Below, one piece after another: positions 8,145 through 17,085 of a DNA stretch of 35,815 bases. The notes below the pieces were generated by a model. The model was not told the origin of the DNA. It worked only from the letters and a program-made list of their open reading frames with translations, and made no database searches. A program made the position numbers and the translations under genes. This DNA is from Methanomassiliicoccaceae archaeon (GTDB taxonomy: Archaea > Thermoplasmatota > Thermoplasmata > Methanomassiliicoccales > Methanomethylophilaceae). Numbering within the stretch: position 1 is the first letter of the stretch; every line of letters begins with the position of its first letter. Where the stretch lies: the NCBI GenBank assembly GCA_031260545.1, contig JAIRJQ010000026.1:1-35815 (forward strand), in the 5' to 3' direction.

Positions 8145-8413
8145 AGGCCGCGCAGTGACCCTAATGCGGCGCATGAGTACAGCTTTTCAGGGTCGTACAT
8201 CATATCCATCGTTATATGAGAAACGTAATCCGCCTGCACAATGGAAACGTATAACGTAAGTTCGTCGTTGATCGGGATCCTTATATCTGACGCCTTTGCC
8301 GGTTTTATCATCGTCGGAACTAACGCAGGACCGCTGCATGTTGTCGAAAGTCTGTAATCCACGCCGTCCGCGATAATCATTTTCTTTACCGCATCGTCCA
8401 CGATAATTTTCAT
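8138..8413 (-). CDS. Small conserved protein, possibly HesB/IscA-like
   Basis: A protein of about 91 residues with the pattern seen in HesB/IscA-type and related CC/Se-motif proteins: YRLSTTCSGPALVP, followed by a strand LTLYVSIVQADYVSHI and a DMMYD end. Only one cysteine stands in the central motif (a second is near the end), so cluster binding is doubtful and the assignment is tentative. ATG at 8413 has GGGGT just upstream; ATG at 8422 adds three residues. A start at 8461 would leave almost no room for a promoter. Its stop overlaps the end of the ThiI-like gene by 7 nt on the opposite strand. Confidence 0.6.
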   Translation of the reverse strand: MKIIVDDAVKKMIIADGVDYRLSTTCSGPALVPTMIKPAKASDIRIPINDELTLYVSIVQADYVSHITMDMMYDPEKLYSCAALGSLRGLY

Positions 8414-8462
8414 CGACCCCATGAATGAATCATCGGATAAAATGATTACTGCAAAGAGCAAG

Positions 8463-8472
8463 AATTAATATC
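8463..8472. promoter_or_regulatory. TATA box between the HesB-like gene and nob1
   Basis: AATTAATATC has its centre about 26 nt before the nob1 ATG at 8493, which fits a leaderless nob1 transcript. Read the other way it is GATATTAATT and could serve the small gene on the minus strand, with a leader of about 25-30 nt. Confidence 0.5.
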
Positions 8473-8492
8473 TTTGCATACATCATAATTCA

Positions 8493-8954
8493 ATGACCCT
8501 TGTACTTGATACGTCCGCGTTATTCTCCATGGAGGACCTTCCGCAAGAGGATTTTGTTGTACCCGAAGGTGTTGTCGGCGAGCTGAGGAGGTACAAAGAT
8601 CATCGTCTCGACAGATGGGGCGAACTTTTACGCGTTTCGGAGTGTACCAAGGGCTCGTTGGCAAAGGTCAGAGAGGCCGCAGCAAAGAGCGGCGACATCG
8701 GGAGACTTTCCGATGTTGATCTCTCAGTGATCGCATTGGCCCTGGATCTGAAAGGAATTGTCCTTACTGACGATTACTCGATACAGAACGTCTGTAAGAT
8801 CATGGGCATCGAATACCGTCCCGTCGGAACGGAAGGGATAAAAAAGACAGAAAAATGGAACTACAGGTGCAACGGATGCGGCAAATGGTATCCTGAAAAA
8901 ATGAACGATTGTCCCATATGCGGTTCTTCCATGAAAGCGCACAGAAAAAGATGA
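8493..8954 (+). CDS. nob1: Ribosome maturation endonuclease Nob1
   Basis: 153 residues: a PIN nuclease domain with acidic residues D6 (LDTSAL), D74/D76 (LSDVD) and D93/D94 (LTDD), then a C-terminal zinc ribbon with C126, C129, C140 and C143. Nob1 cuts the 3' end of small-subunit rRNA during ribosome assembly. Length and domain order are typical for archaea. It fits with the nearby METTL5-like and Csl4 genes. Its stop directly abuts the stop of the convergent geranylgeranyl reductase gene. Confidence 0.93.
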   Translation: MTLVLDTSALFSMEDLPQEDFVVPEGVVGELRRYKDHRLDRWGELLRVSECTKGSLAKVREAAAKSGDIGRLSDVDLSVIALALDLKGIVLTDDYSIQNVCKIMGIEYRPVGTEGIKKTEKWNYRCNGCGKWYPEKMNDCPICGSSMKAHRKR

Positions 8955-10043
8955 TCACGGAAATATCCGTTTACATCGTATGAGTTTGCCCATCCTTCTT
9001 TTTCCGAGGACCTTCATGCATATCCCCGTTCTCAGATCGGAACCGAATGCAAAAACATCGGCCATCTTTTTCCCTCTGGCTGCGATCCTCAGTGGTCTCA
9101 GCATTGCGCGGTGCCACTCATTTTGATAATCCTCCAGTGAGCGTCCGTTCAGCACACGGTCCGCCGCTACAGAACCGCATATGCTGCCGGCGATCATTGC
9201 CAACGGGATCCCGCCGCCGTTCACAGATATCACGTGTCCTGCCGCATCGCCGACGGTCATTCCGTTATCTGTGAATGTTCTTCTTACAGGGCCCTGGCTG
9301 GGCACGTATTTTCCTTCTGTTCTGCTCATTACATCGAAGTTATGCTTTTTAACGAATTTATCAAAGTATTCGGTCAGCGTACCAGATGCGAACTTTGGTG
9401 AAAAACCGACACCGATGTTCGCCTGCCCTCTCTTTGGTATTATCCAGCTGTACGCGCCCGGTGCGATACCGCCGAAGAACATAACGACAACGGGATCGAA
9501 ATCCCCTCTTGCCTGCGCTGTGACCGCAGGATATGGTTGTTCAGGCCTTGGCAGTCCGAGGCTCCTTGATACTCTTGAACCCGGTCCGTCGGCACCCACG
9601 ATCACTTTGTATTCGATATCTCCCGCGGATGTCTTTGCAATGCCGTTCGCGATCCTGCTGAAGGCGCACCCTCTTATTATCTCGGCGCCCGCCTCTTCGG
9701 CAAGCGATGCCAGATACTTATCGAATCTGTCCCTGTCTGTAGTGTAACCTGTGAACGGTATGTCTGCGGCCTTCATTTTCGGATCGACGAGCCGTATCGC
9801 GTTTATGTCCCTTTGTCTCAAATTTTCCGGTATATCGAACAGATCGTTCATTTCCGCATTCGGGAACATTCCTTTTATCTCTTCATAAGAAGGCATGAAC
9901 TCGCCGCATCTTACCGGCATACCGATCTCGGGCCTTCGTTCTATCATTGTCACACGAACGCCTTTTGACGCCGCATATCTTGCCGTCACGCTTCCTGCGG
10001 GGCCTGCACCAACGACAAGAACATCGGTCTTTATTGTTTCCAT
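8955..10043 (-). CDS. Geranylgeranyl reductase (digeranylgeranylglycerophospholipid reductase family)
   Basis: A 362-residue FAD enzyme that saturates the geranylgeranyl chains of archaeal membrane lipids. The N-terminal Rossmann fold has GAGPAG (12-17), followed by the family motif PVRCGE (43-48); a second FAD motif, VGDAAGHVISVNGGG, lies at about 265-279. The end is rich in basic residues (GKRRMGKLIRCKR), which may help membrane contact. It starts 4 nt after the stop of the GGPP synthase gene, so the two form a lipid operon. Confidence 0.9.
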   Translation of the reverse strand: METIKTDVLVVGAGPAGSVTARYAASKGVRVTMIERRPEIGMPVRCGEFMPSYEEIKGMFPNAEMNDLFDIPENLRQRDINAIRLVDPKMKAADIPFTGYTTDRDRFDKYLASLAEEAGAEIIRGCAFSRIANGIAKTSAGDIEYKVIVGADGPGSRVSRSLGLPRPEQPYPAVTAQARGDFDPVVVMFFGGIAPGAYSWIIPKRGQANIGVGFSPKFASGTLTEYFDKFVKKHNFDVMSRTEGKYVPSQGPVRRTFTDNGMTVGDAAGHVISVNGGGIPLAMIAGSICGSVAADRVLNGRSLEDYQNEWHRAMLRPLRIAARGKKMADVFAFGSDLRTGICMKVLGKRRMGKLIRCKRIFP

Positions 10044-10047
10044 GGTA

Positions 10048-11013
10048 TTACCTGTCGCGGTTCACAACATATCTCGCAAGGCCTATCAATGAATCCTTGT
10101 AAACCGAATCTTTAAGGCAGGATAATTGTGATATGGCGTTCTCGACGATCTCTTTCGCTTTTGAGATGCAGATGTCAACGGCGCCCGTATCTTTAATGAG
10201 GGCCAGTGCCTTATGGACGTCCTCGTCGGACATCTCCCTGTTCTCAAATATTTTCTTTATCGCTTTGCCGTTCTTTTCATCTGCCATCGCATAGATCATC
10301 GGAAGCGTCGGTTTTCCTTCTGCTATATCTATGCCTATCTTCTTTCCCGTTGACACGTGATCCCCTATGATGTCCAGAACATCGTCGACTATCTGAAATG
10401 CAAGACCTACATCCAATGCGAACCCTGAGACGATATCCAATACATCGTCGGGAACATCGGCCATGTGCGCGCCTGTTCTGGCACATGCGAATATGGGCAT
10501 CGCCGTCTTTCCCCTGATGATATTGATGTAATCCTTTTCTGTGACCGCCGGTCTGTGTTCGAATTCTTTTTGAATGAACTCGCTCTCGGCCATCGCCGCC
10601 GATGCCTTTGTTGCCGTTTCGATTATCTTCTCGTTCATCGTCCCGAGTAATCTGAAGCCCATCGCGAACATGAAATCTCCGAGGATTATTGCTTTTGTTA
10701 CCGTGTACTTCTTATGCATCGTCTTTCGTCCGCGGCGCAATTCACCATTGTCATTTATGTCATCGTGGATCAGCGTTGCATCATGAATTATTTCGAATGC
10801 TGCTGCAATTCGCAGGACCTCGTCCTTACGGGTGCCTCCGCACGCACAATGCGACAATATGCACATCGCCGGCCTTATCTTTTTACCACCTGATGATGTT
10901 ACGTAATCGCACATTTCCTGCAGTTCCGGCCTTTCCGATCTGAGCACCTTCTCGATTATCTCGTCGACCTTTTTCAGGTCATCGGATATGGGCGCATACC
11001 AATCATTATCCAT
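10048..11013 (-). CDS. Geranylgeranyl diphosphate synthase-type polyprenyl synthetase
   Basis: A 321-residue trans-prenyltransferase that condenses IPP with allylic diphosphates to form the C20 (perhaps longer) chains of ether lipids. Both aspartate-rich motifs are present: DDIND at 84-88 and DDVLD at 210-214; GGKKIRP (42-48) is also typical. Product length is inferred from its partner, geranylgeranyl reductase. A TATA-like TTTAAGTA (11043-11036) is about 26 nt before the ATG, and a GGGG lies just upstream of it, so the transcript is short-leadered or leaderless. Confidence 0.92.
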   Translation of the reverse strand: MDNDWYAPISDDLKKVDEIIEKVLRSERPELQEMCDYVTSSGGKKIRPAMCILSHCACGGTRKDEVLRIAAAFEIIHDATLIHDDINDNGELRRGRKTMHKKYTVTKAIILGDFMFAMGFRLLGTMNEKIIETATKASAAMAESEFIQKEFEHRPAVTEKDYINIIRGKTAMPIFACARTGAHMADVPDDVLDIVSGFALDVGLAFQIVDDVLDIIGDHVSTGKKIGIDIAEGKPTLPMIYAMADEKNGKAIKKIFENREMSDEDVHKALALIKDTGAVDICISKAKEIVENAISQLSCLKDSVYKDSLIGLARYVVNRDR

Positions 11014-11035
11014 TGAACCCCTTACAATAAGTAAC

Positions 11036-11043
11036 GTACTTAA
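11036..11043 (-). promoter_or_regulatory. TATA box of the lipid operon
   Basis: TTTAAGTA on the minus strand, about 26 nt before the ATG at 11013. The same 105-nt gap (11014-11118) carries the end of the fpo operon; a run of five T (CATTTTTAAT) at about 11080-11090 on the minus strand may act as its terminator. Confidence 0.45.
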
Positions 11044-11118
11044 ACCCTACCGATGAAAAATACTCCCCGCTGTGATAATTAAAAATGGAATAATTTAAAG
11101 GGTTTATTTTGGCCATGA

Positions 11119-12582
11119 TCAAGGAATGAATGCCTTCACCGCAAATTCGCAGAACTCGATGATCGGTCCGGGGAAGAATCCGATGGCGAGCGTTGCAATT
11201 GCACATACCGCTATCGCGAACTTGAAGTTGAATGATACCTTCACCTTCTCCGTTGTCGTTCCCTTGTCGATGTACATCGCTTTCACCACTTTTGCGTAGT
11301 AGTACAGCGAGATCGCACTGTTGATGACAGCGAATGCAATGAGCCATATCCACGTACCGCCGTCTACACCCGCAGAGAACAGTATGAACTTGGACCAGAA
11401 TCCTGCGAGCGGCGGTATACCTGCCAAAGAGAACATGAATACGCCCATCGCAAATGCGATCAGCGGTGCTCTCCTCGAAAGGCCGCGGTAGTCGCTGATA
11501 TTCTCGCTGAGTCCGCGTGCGCATAACGCTCCGACCACTATGAAAGCTCCTCCTTTCATGAACACGTGCGTGAACATGTGGAATAATCCGCCCACCAAAG
11601 CATAATCGCTTGCCACTGCCAGAACGATCAGCAGGTATCCGCCCTGTGCGATGCTTGAGTATGCCAGCATCCTTTTGATGTTGGTCTGCGAGATGGCAAC
11701 GACGTTACCTACGGTCATCGTCACCGCTGCAAGTATCGCGAACAGCCACTGCAGCTCCTGTATCTCACCGGTCGCCCGTACGGCGACAAACAACAGCAGG
11801 AATATCTTGAAGAACACCACGAAACCCATCTTCTTCGATCCTATCGCTAAGAACGTTGCGACCGGCGTCGGTGCTCCTTCGTAAACATCAGGGGCCCACG
11901 AATGGAACGGTATCACTGCTATCTTGAAACCGAATCCCGCTATCATTGTTACGAGAGCGACCGCGTATGTCCATGTGATCTCCTGGCCTGCGAGTGCATT
12001 CACGATCTCGTTGATGTTCAGCGTTCCCGTCAGCCCGTATATCAATGACATGCCGTACAGGAACAGCGCGGTCGAGAGACCGCTGATGATCAGGTATTTC
12101 ACCGCCGCTTCCGACGACCGCGGGTCGTTCTTCTTGAACGCCACCAGCGCGATGCTCATTATGCCCGCCAGTTCAAGACCTACGAACAGTGATATCAGAT
12201 CCACTGATGCGCAGACGAGCATCATACCTATCGTGGCTGCCGCCAGCAATGAGTAGTACTCTCCGTGATGCTTCTTGTTGTCGCTGCTGCCGTATGACAT
12301 CACCACGACCAGACATAGCACTATCAGGAACAGCACTATCATGAATCCTGTGAACTGATTGAATTCGTACAGATTCTCGAATACGCGGCCGTTGTAGCCG
12401 CCGTCATACATCATGTATCCGGTGACACCCAATGCAAAGAGCCCGGCCGCCAGCATGAATATTGCCGACGCTTTCCCGCTCTTCATCCCGATCGCAGGCG
12501 CTATTAACGCAGCGATCAGCAGTATGAAGTGCGGCGCCACGGGCATTACGAAATCTACGAAATCCGTTATCATATCTAACAT
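11119..12582 (-). CDS. fpoN: Fpo complex membrane subunit FpoN (NuoN-like antiporter subunit)
   Basis: A 487-residue, many-times membrane-spanning protein of the antiporter-like family, one of three proton-pumping subunits of the complex. Conserved signs are the helix ending ASVDLISLFVGLELAG with its key glutamate, and FHSWAPDVYEGAPTPVA. It is the last gene of the operon; no fpoO or fpoF follows. The ATG shares one base with the TGA of fpoM (TGATG). Confidence 0.95.
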   Translation of the reverse strand: MLDMITDFVDFVMPVAPHFILLIAALIAPAIGMKSGKASAIFMLAAGLFALGVTGYMMYDGGYNGRVFENLYEFNQFTGFMIVLFLIVLCLVVVMSYGSSDNKKHHGEYYSLLAAATIGMMLVCASVDLISLFVGLELAGIMSIALVAFKKNDPRSSEAAVKYLIISGLSTALFLYGMSLIYGLTGTLNINEIVNALAGQEITWTYAVALVTMIAGFGFKIAVIPFHSWAPDVYEGAPTPVATFLAIGSKKMGFVVFFKIFLLLFVAVRATGEIQELQWLFAILAAVTMTVGNVVAISQTNIKRMLAYSSIAQGGYLLIVLAVASDYALVGGLFHMFTHVFMKGGAFIVVGALCARGLSENISDYRGLSRRAPLIAFAMGVFMFSLAGIPPLAGFWSKFILFSAGVDGGTWIWLIAFAVINSAISLYYYAKVVKAMYIDKGTTTEKVKVSFNFKFAIAVCAIATLAIGFFPGPIIEFCEFAVKAFIP

Positions 12583-14099
12583 CAGAACACCCCCATCGGC
12601 AGAGGCATCGTTTGTATGACCTCAAGGATCAGGGACGGCATAAGACCGAATATGGCGATCATTGCGCACAATGCCGTCAGCGCAAGCACTTCCGTTCTGC
12701 TTACGTCGTGCACCTTCTCAATGTCGATCTTTGTCGTTTCTTTTCCGAATATTGTCCTTTGCATTGCCCATGTGTAGTATCCTGCCGTCAGCAGTAACGA
12801 AGCTAAAGCGAACACTATTATCCACAGCAATTCGGGAGTGGTCTGCAGATATTCGAAGAATGCGAATATTATTCCGAATTCCGCGACGAACCCTACCAGT
12901 CCGGGCAATCCCAGCGATGCGAGGAAACCGAACATCATGAACGCCGCGAATAACGGCATACGTCCGGCGAGCCCTCCCAGCAACGGGATCTCACGTGTAC
13001 CTGCATTGTGACCGGCGACGCCGCACACCATGAATAACACTGACGTGATAAGACCGTGCGCGAACATCTGGAATATCGCAAATTGTATCCCCAGCTCGGT
13101 AAGCAACGCTATACCGAGAAGCACCATCCCCATGTGGCTGATCGATGAGAACGCCACCATCTTCTTCAGGTCCTTCTGCGCTATGCATGCGTATGCACCG
13201 TAGACGATCGACACCAATGCGATCACTATGAGTGCGGGCTGCCATGACACTGCCCCGTCCGGGAATATGTCAAGGCATATGCGTATTATACCGTATGAGC
13301 CCATCTTCAGCATCACCGCGGCCAGCAATACACTGCCCGCTGTGGGTGCTTCGACGTGCGCATCCGGCAGCCAAGTATGGAACGGCACGATCGGCATCTT
13401 CGCCGCGAATCCCAGGAACAGCAGGCCGAACAGCGCTGTCTGCATCACCGGGCTGAAGATACCGGCGATCGACGCCTCCTTCACAGCCGCGAACGTAAAG
13501 TCCAGTGTTCCGCCGGCCGAGGCCTCGAACACCATCATGAATATACCTATCAGCATTATCAGCGATGCGACATGCGTATAGATGAAGAACTTGATCGCTG
13601 CGTAATGTCTTCTCGGACCTCCCCATCCGGATATCAGGAAGTACATCGGTATCAGCGTGACCTCCCAGAATATGTAGAACAGGAAGTAGTCCTGCGCCAT
13701 GTACACACCCATTAACCCGACTTCCATTGCTAAGATAAGAGCAAAGAAAGTGTTCGGGCGGTCGCTTTCGTACCTTGAGAATATTGTGACGATGAACACT
13801 AACGCTGCCGTAAGCAGGATCATCAGTATGCTCATGCCGTCAACACCCATGTCGAACGAGATCCTTAGGTATTCAGTGTCCACCCATGCATATGATTCGG
13901 AGTCCGAATACACCGTTGACGCCGCTGACAGCAGATATCCGTACATCAGCGTGACCGCTAACGTTATCCCTGAGAACAGCAACGCCACATTCTTCGCTCT
14001 CTTCGGTTTCTTGGACATCACTGCCGTTACCACAGCACCGATCAATGGGATCAACAGCAGGAGGATCAGGAACGGTATCTCTATGCCACCAGTTTCCAT
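12582..14099 (-). CDS. fpoM: Fpo complex membrane subunit FpoM (NuoM-like)
   Basis: 505 residues, hydrophobic throughout, with the family marks FWEVTLIPMYFLI (essential Glu in helix 5), PFHTWLPDAHVEAPTAGSV and the lysine helix ending IAQKDLKKMVAFSSISHMG. It is a proton-translocating subunit of the membrane arm. The ATG at 14099 (METGGIEIPF) is used; the frame extends to 14132 but that part lies in fpoL. Confidence 0.95.
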   Translation of the reverse strand: METGGIEIPFLILLLLIPLIGAVVTAVMSKKPKRAKNVALLFSGITLAVTLMYGYLLSAASTVYSDSESYAWVDTEYLRISFDMGVDGMSILMILLTAALVFIVTIFSRYESDRPNTFFALILAMEVGLMGVYMAQDYFLFYIFWEVTLIPMYFLISGWGGPRRHYAAIKFFIYTHVASLIMLIGIFMMVFEASAGGTLDFTFAAVKEASIAGIFSPVMQTALFGLLFLGFAAKMPIVPFHTWLPDAHVEAPTAGSVLLAAVMLKMGSYGIIRICLDIFPDGAVSWQPALIVIALVSIVYGAYACIAQKDLKKMVAFSSISHMGMVLLGIALLTELGIQFAIFQMFAHGLITSVLFMVCGVAGHNAGTREIPLLGGLAGRMPLFAAFMMFGFLASLGLPGLVGFVAEFGIIFAFFEYLQTTPELLWIIVFALASLLLTAGYYTWAMQRTIFGKETTKIDIEKVHDVSRTEVLALTALCAMIAIFGLMPSLILEVIQTMPLPMGVF

Positions 14100-14100
14100 A

Positions 14101-16155
14101 TCAGATACCTCCTGAGAACACCAGCAGGGCAAGTATCGCCATTATTGCGATAACACCCAACGCGATGAGCGACACGTAATCTCTTACATGACCGGTCTGA
14201 ATCTTTCTCAGCGCGCCGGAACCTCCCACCACTGCATTTGAAATTCCGTTCACAGTGCCGTCTATGAGGTTCTTGTCCAAATAATCTATCCCCTTTGCCA
14301 CTCCGAACCCTAACTTAAGGGCTATCTGATCGTACAGCTCGGGGAAGAAGTACCTTGCGTTAAGGAACCTGTACACCCGCGACCTTCCGTTCGCATTGAA
14401 ACGCGCCGGGTTTATCAGACTCCTTGCGTACATCAGATACGCAAGCAGTATGCCTATCAGCGCAAGCCCCATTGTCACGTACGTCCATATATTCGTTACT
14501 ATCGCATCGAATATATGCGCCGGCGTATGGCCGTCGCCTCCGAAGTAGTATGCTCCGCTACCGCTTACATTGAATGTGATTATATCGCCCAGACCGAAGA
14601 ATATCAGGAATCCTGATCCCAGTGCGAATATGGACAATATTATCAGCGGTATCGTCATTGATTTCGGCGACTCGCCGTGACAGTGTATCGATTCATCCTT
14701 CGGCTTTCCGTGGAAGGTCATGAACCACATCCTGAACATGTAGAATGCCGTCAGGAACGCCGTTATCGCCGCTAAAGCGAACAGGAACAAGAATATGTCC
14801 CCTGCCGCAAGCCCTGCTATGGACGGTTCCATTGTGGCCTCCAGTATCATGTCCTTGGACCAGAATCCGCTGAACAGCGGGAATCCCGCTATTGACAGAC
14901 AGCCGATGAGCATCGTCCACGACGTTTTCCTCATCTTTTTACTCAGACCGCCCATCTTCCTCATATCTTCCGTACCTGTGGCGTGGATCACCGAACCGGC
15001 ACCCATGAATAATAGCGCTTTGAAGAAGGCGTGGTTCATCATGTGGAACACACCTGCGGTGAATCCGACCGTTGCCAATATTCCTGCGGTAGGCACACCG
15101 TGCTGCATTTCCATCGCGATCAAATAGCCTCCGGCGCCCAGCGCCATAACCATGTAACCTAATTGCGATATCGTCGAATACGCCAGAACGCGTTTGATAT
15201 TCATGTTGTTCAGCGCCATCGTCGCGGCTATGAACGCCGTCACGGCGCCGATTATTGCAACCAGTAGCATGACATCAGCATTCTGTATGAACAGCGGGTA
15301 TGACCTTGCGATAAGGTAGACGCCCGCCTTGACCATTGTCGCCGCGTGTATCAATGCGGAAACGGTCGTCGGACCGGCCATCGCATCCGGTAACCAATCC
15401 TGCAGCGGGAACTGTGCGCTCTTTCCGATCACACCGCCGAACAGTAACAGTGCTCCGAGGATCACCATGCCTGTTTCCGCCGAAGCTATGTTGGCAGCGT
15501 CGAAGACGACGGTGAAGTCCAGACTGGTGAACGTCCACAGCAGGACGAACAGGCCGGCCATGAAACATACGTCGCCTAAGCGCGTTACAAGGAACGCTTT
15601 CTTGGCGGCGGACGCGGCCTTCATTGAAGCTTCGTCGCCCTCCGGGTGCTTGTAGCTCCAGAATCCTATGAGCAGGTATGAGCACACACCCATTATCTCC
15701 CAGAAGATGAACATCTCCAGGAAGTTGCTTGATAATACCAGACCAAGCATGCCCGCCAGGAATAATGATATCTCTGCGTAATACCTTCTCTTCTTCTTTC
15801 CCTCGCCGCCCATGTATCCTATCGAATACACGAATATCAGCATTGATATGAACGACGAGAACAGCATCATCACGCACGTCAGACTGTCAATGTAGATACC
15901 GAAGTTCAGTTCGTACGAACCGAACGCCAGCCACTTGATCGACGCAACGTACGGTTGGCTTGTCGAGTAAAGGTCCCCTGTTAAGTATGCGTATGAAACG
16001 ACGCCGGAGAGAGCGAACGCTGCGACCGCCGAAAGAACGGCTATCGCGGTCCCTCCTCCTTTGAATTTATTACCGAAGAATCCGACCACTACGAACGCGA
16101 GCAGCGGTATCAACGGTATAAGCCAAGCATAATCCAATATGATCTCTAATCCCAA
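14101..16155 (-). CDS. fpoL: Fpo complex membrane subunit FpoL (NuoL-like)
   Basis: 684 residues; the largest antiporter-like subunit, with FWEIMGVCSYLLIGFW, FPLQDWLPDAMAGPTTVSAL and a C-terminal part that fits the long lateral helix of NuoL. The start appears to be a rare TTG at 16155 (MGLEIILDYAWL); GGTGG stands 7 nt upstream, and no ATG or GTG in frame lies before it because a TGA closes the frame shortly upstream. The start region overlaps the end of the fpoK frame by 86 nt, discussed in the findings. Confidence 0.94.
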   Translation of the reverse strand: MGLEIILDYAWLIPLIPLLAFVVVGFFGNKFKGGGTAIAVLSAVAAFALSGVVSYAYLTGDLYSTSQPYVASIKWLAFGSYELNFGIYIDSLTCVMMLFSSFISMLIFVYSIGYMGGEGKKKRRYYAEISLFLAGMLGLVLSSNFLEMFIFWEIMGVCSYLLIGFWSYKHPEGDEASMKAASAAKKAFLVTRLGDVCFMAGLFVLLWTFTSLDFTVVFDAANIASAETGMVILGALLLFGGVIGKSAQFPLQDWLPDAMAGPTTVSALIHAATMVKAGVYLIARSYPLFIQNADVMLLVAIIGAVTAFIAATMALNNMNIKRVLAYSTISQLGYMVMALGAGGYLIAMEMQHGVPTAGILATVGFTAGVFHMMNHAFFKALLFMGAGSVIHATGTEDMRKMGGLSKKMRKTSWTMLIGCLSIAGFPLFSGFWSKDMILEATMEPSIAGLAAGDIFLFLFALAAITAFLTAFYMFRMWFMTFHGKPKDESIHCHGESPKSMTIPLIILSIFALGSGFLIFFGLGDIITFNVSGSGAYYFGGDGHTPAHIFDAIVTNIWTYVTMGLALIGILLAYLMYARSLINPARFNANGRSRVYRFLNARYFFPELYDQIALKLGFGVAKGIDYLDKNLIDGTVNGISNAVVGGSGALRKIQTGHVRDYVSLIALGVIAIMAILALLVFSGGI

Positions 16156-16459
16156 CTTCCCCCCACCTGATCGTCATGTCGTCTACGCTGGTCGTCTTCC
16201 TCACCTTGTATGCATGCAGTAATACTGCAATACCTACGCCCACCTCTGCGGCGGCGACGGATATCGACATTATTACGAACACCTCTGCCAAAGGCTCACC
16301 GATACCTGACGCAAATGCGATGAAGTTCATGTTCGCCGCATTCAGCATCAATTCGATACACATCAGTATGACGATACCGTTGGATTTTATCAGCAGACCT
16401 ACCAGACCGATCGCGAACAGTATCGCCGACAGCAGAAGGAAGAACTCAATCGGAATCAT
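16070..16459 (-). CDS. fpoK: Fpo complex membrane subunit FpoK (NuoK-like), with odd 3' extension
   Basis: A small three-helix subunit with the NuoK signs CIELMLNAANMNF and VAAAEVGVGIAVLL. Family members are about 100 residues long and usually end soon after the motif seen here as SVDDMTIRW. This frame continues about 30 residues further (GEVGIRDH onwards) into fpoL, with a tail that looks unlike any NuoK. The change falls at a G6 tract, so a frameshift or a base miscall is likely. I use ATG at 16459, 9 nt behind a strong AAAGGAGG; two earlier in-frame ATGs (16468, 16465) are too close to it. Confidence 0.85.
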   Translation of the reverse strand: MIPIEFFLLLSAILFAIGLVGLLIKSNGIVILMCIELMLNAANMNFIAFASGIGEPLAEVFVIMSISVAAAEVGVGIAVLLHAYKVRKTTSVDDMTIRWGEVGIRDHIGLCLAYTVDTAARVRSGRILR

Positions 16460-16742
16460 CTTCATCATCCTCCTTTGCTATGTAGACACCGCCTATTATC
16501 GCGCCGAACATCATCAGCGCCAGCACGATCAGCACCGGTCCGTACACCTCGAACATCTGATAGTTGATCGATGTGTCATCAAGTTCCCCTCCTTCCGGAG
16601 TGTCCGGACTGAACGGTGCACCTTCTCTGTCACCGTCCGTGTTCAGATCTTCGGACCACGTACCGGTGATCACCGCAGCTGCGAATATCACGAGTATCGC
16701 GGCACCGAGCACCAGGCCTATCGCTTTCCCGGCCTTATTCAT
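16446..16742 (-). CDS. fpoJC: Fpo complex subunit FpoJ, C-terminal half
   Basis: About 98 residues with two membrane helices separated by an acidic, Pro/Gly-rich loop (DGDREGAPFSPDTPEGGELD). It matches the second half of NuoJ, which is a separate gene here as in Methanosarcina. ATG at 16742 lies 9 nt after AAAGGAGG; ATGs at 16751 and 16748 are in frame but nearly touch it. The end (KEDDEDDSD) is very acidic and overlaps fpoK by 14 nt. Confidence 0.85.
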   Translation of the reverse strand: MNKAGKAIGLVLGAAILVIFAAAVITGTWSEDLNTDGDREGAPFSPDTPEGGELDDTSINYQMFEVYGPVLIVLALMMFGAIIGGVYIAKEDDEDDSD

Positions 16743-17085
16743 TGCCATCATCCTCCTTTATGATGATCTGGGTCCTTGTAAGCATAATACTGAAGACGAA
16801 TACTATCGTCACAGCGCCCACGTAGACCATCAATTGTACAACACCCACGAACTCAGCCTCCAGGAAGAAGTATGTCACCGCGATGCAGACCGCCACGAGG
16901 GCGAGATAGAACGCACTGTGCACCACTTCTTTCGATATCACCACGAATATCGCCGATGCCGTTGTAATTACCATGAGTATCAGGAACGCGATCGCGTCCG
17001 GATTCGTCACGATGTAAGACCAGGCATCGAATATCAGGTTTATCACGCTGTTGATAAATGAGTCCACGCCCGACAGAATCCCCAT
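16735..17085 (-). CDS. fpoJN: Fpo complex subunit FpoJ, N-terminal half
   Basis: 116 residues with three membrane helices; SKEVVHSAFYLAL and VQLMVYVGAVTIVFVFSIML are the characteristic NuoJ stretches. The ATG at 17085 has AAAGGAGG 7-8 nt upstream and shares one base with the TGA of fpoI; a GTG at 17088 is also in frame. It overlaps fpoJC by 8 nt. Confidence 0.92.
   Translation of the reverse strand: MGILSGVDSFINSVINLIFDAWSYIVTNPDAIAFLILMVITTASAIFVVISKEVVHSAFYLALVAVCIAVTYFFLEAEFVGVVQLMVYVGAVTIVFVFSIMLTRTQIIIKEDDGNE

Noticed and set aside
11014..11118. tRNA or fpoO/fpoF in the gap after fpoN
   Set aside because: The gap has no cloverleaf-like pairs and no frame of useful size. The next gene is GGPP synthase on the same strand.
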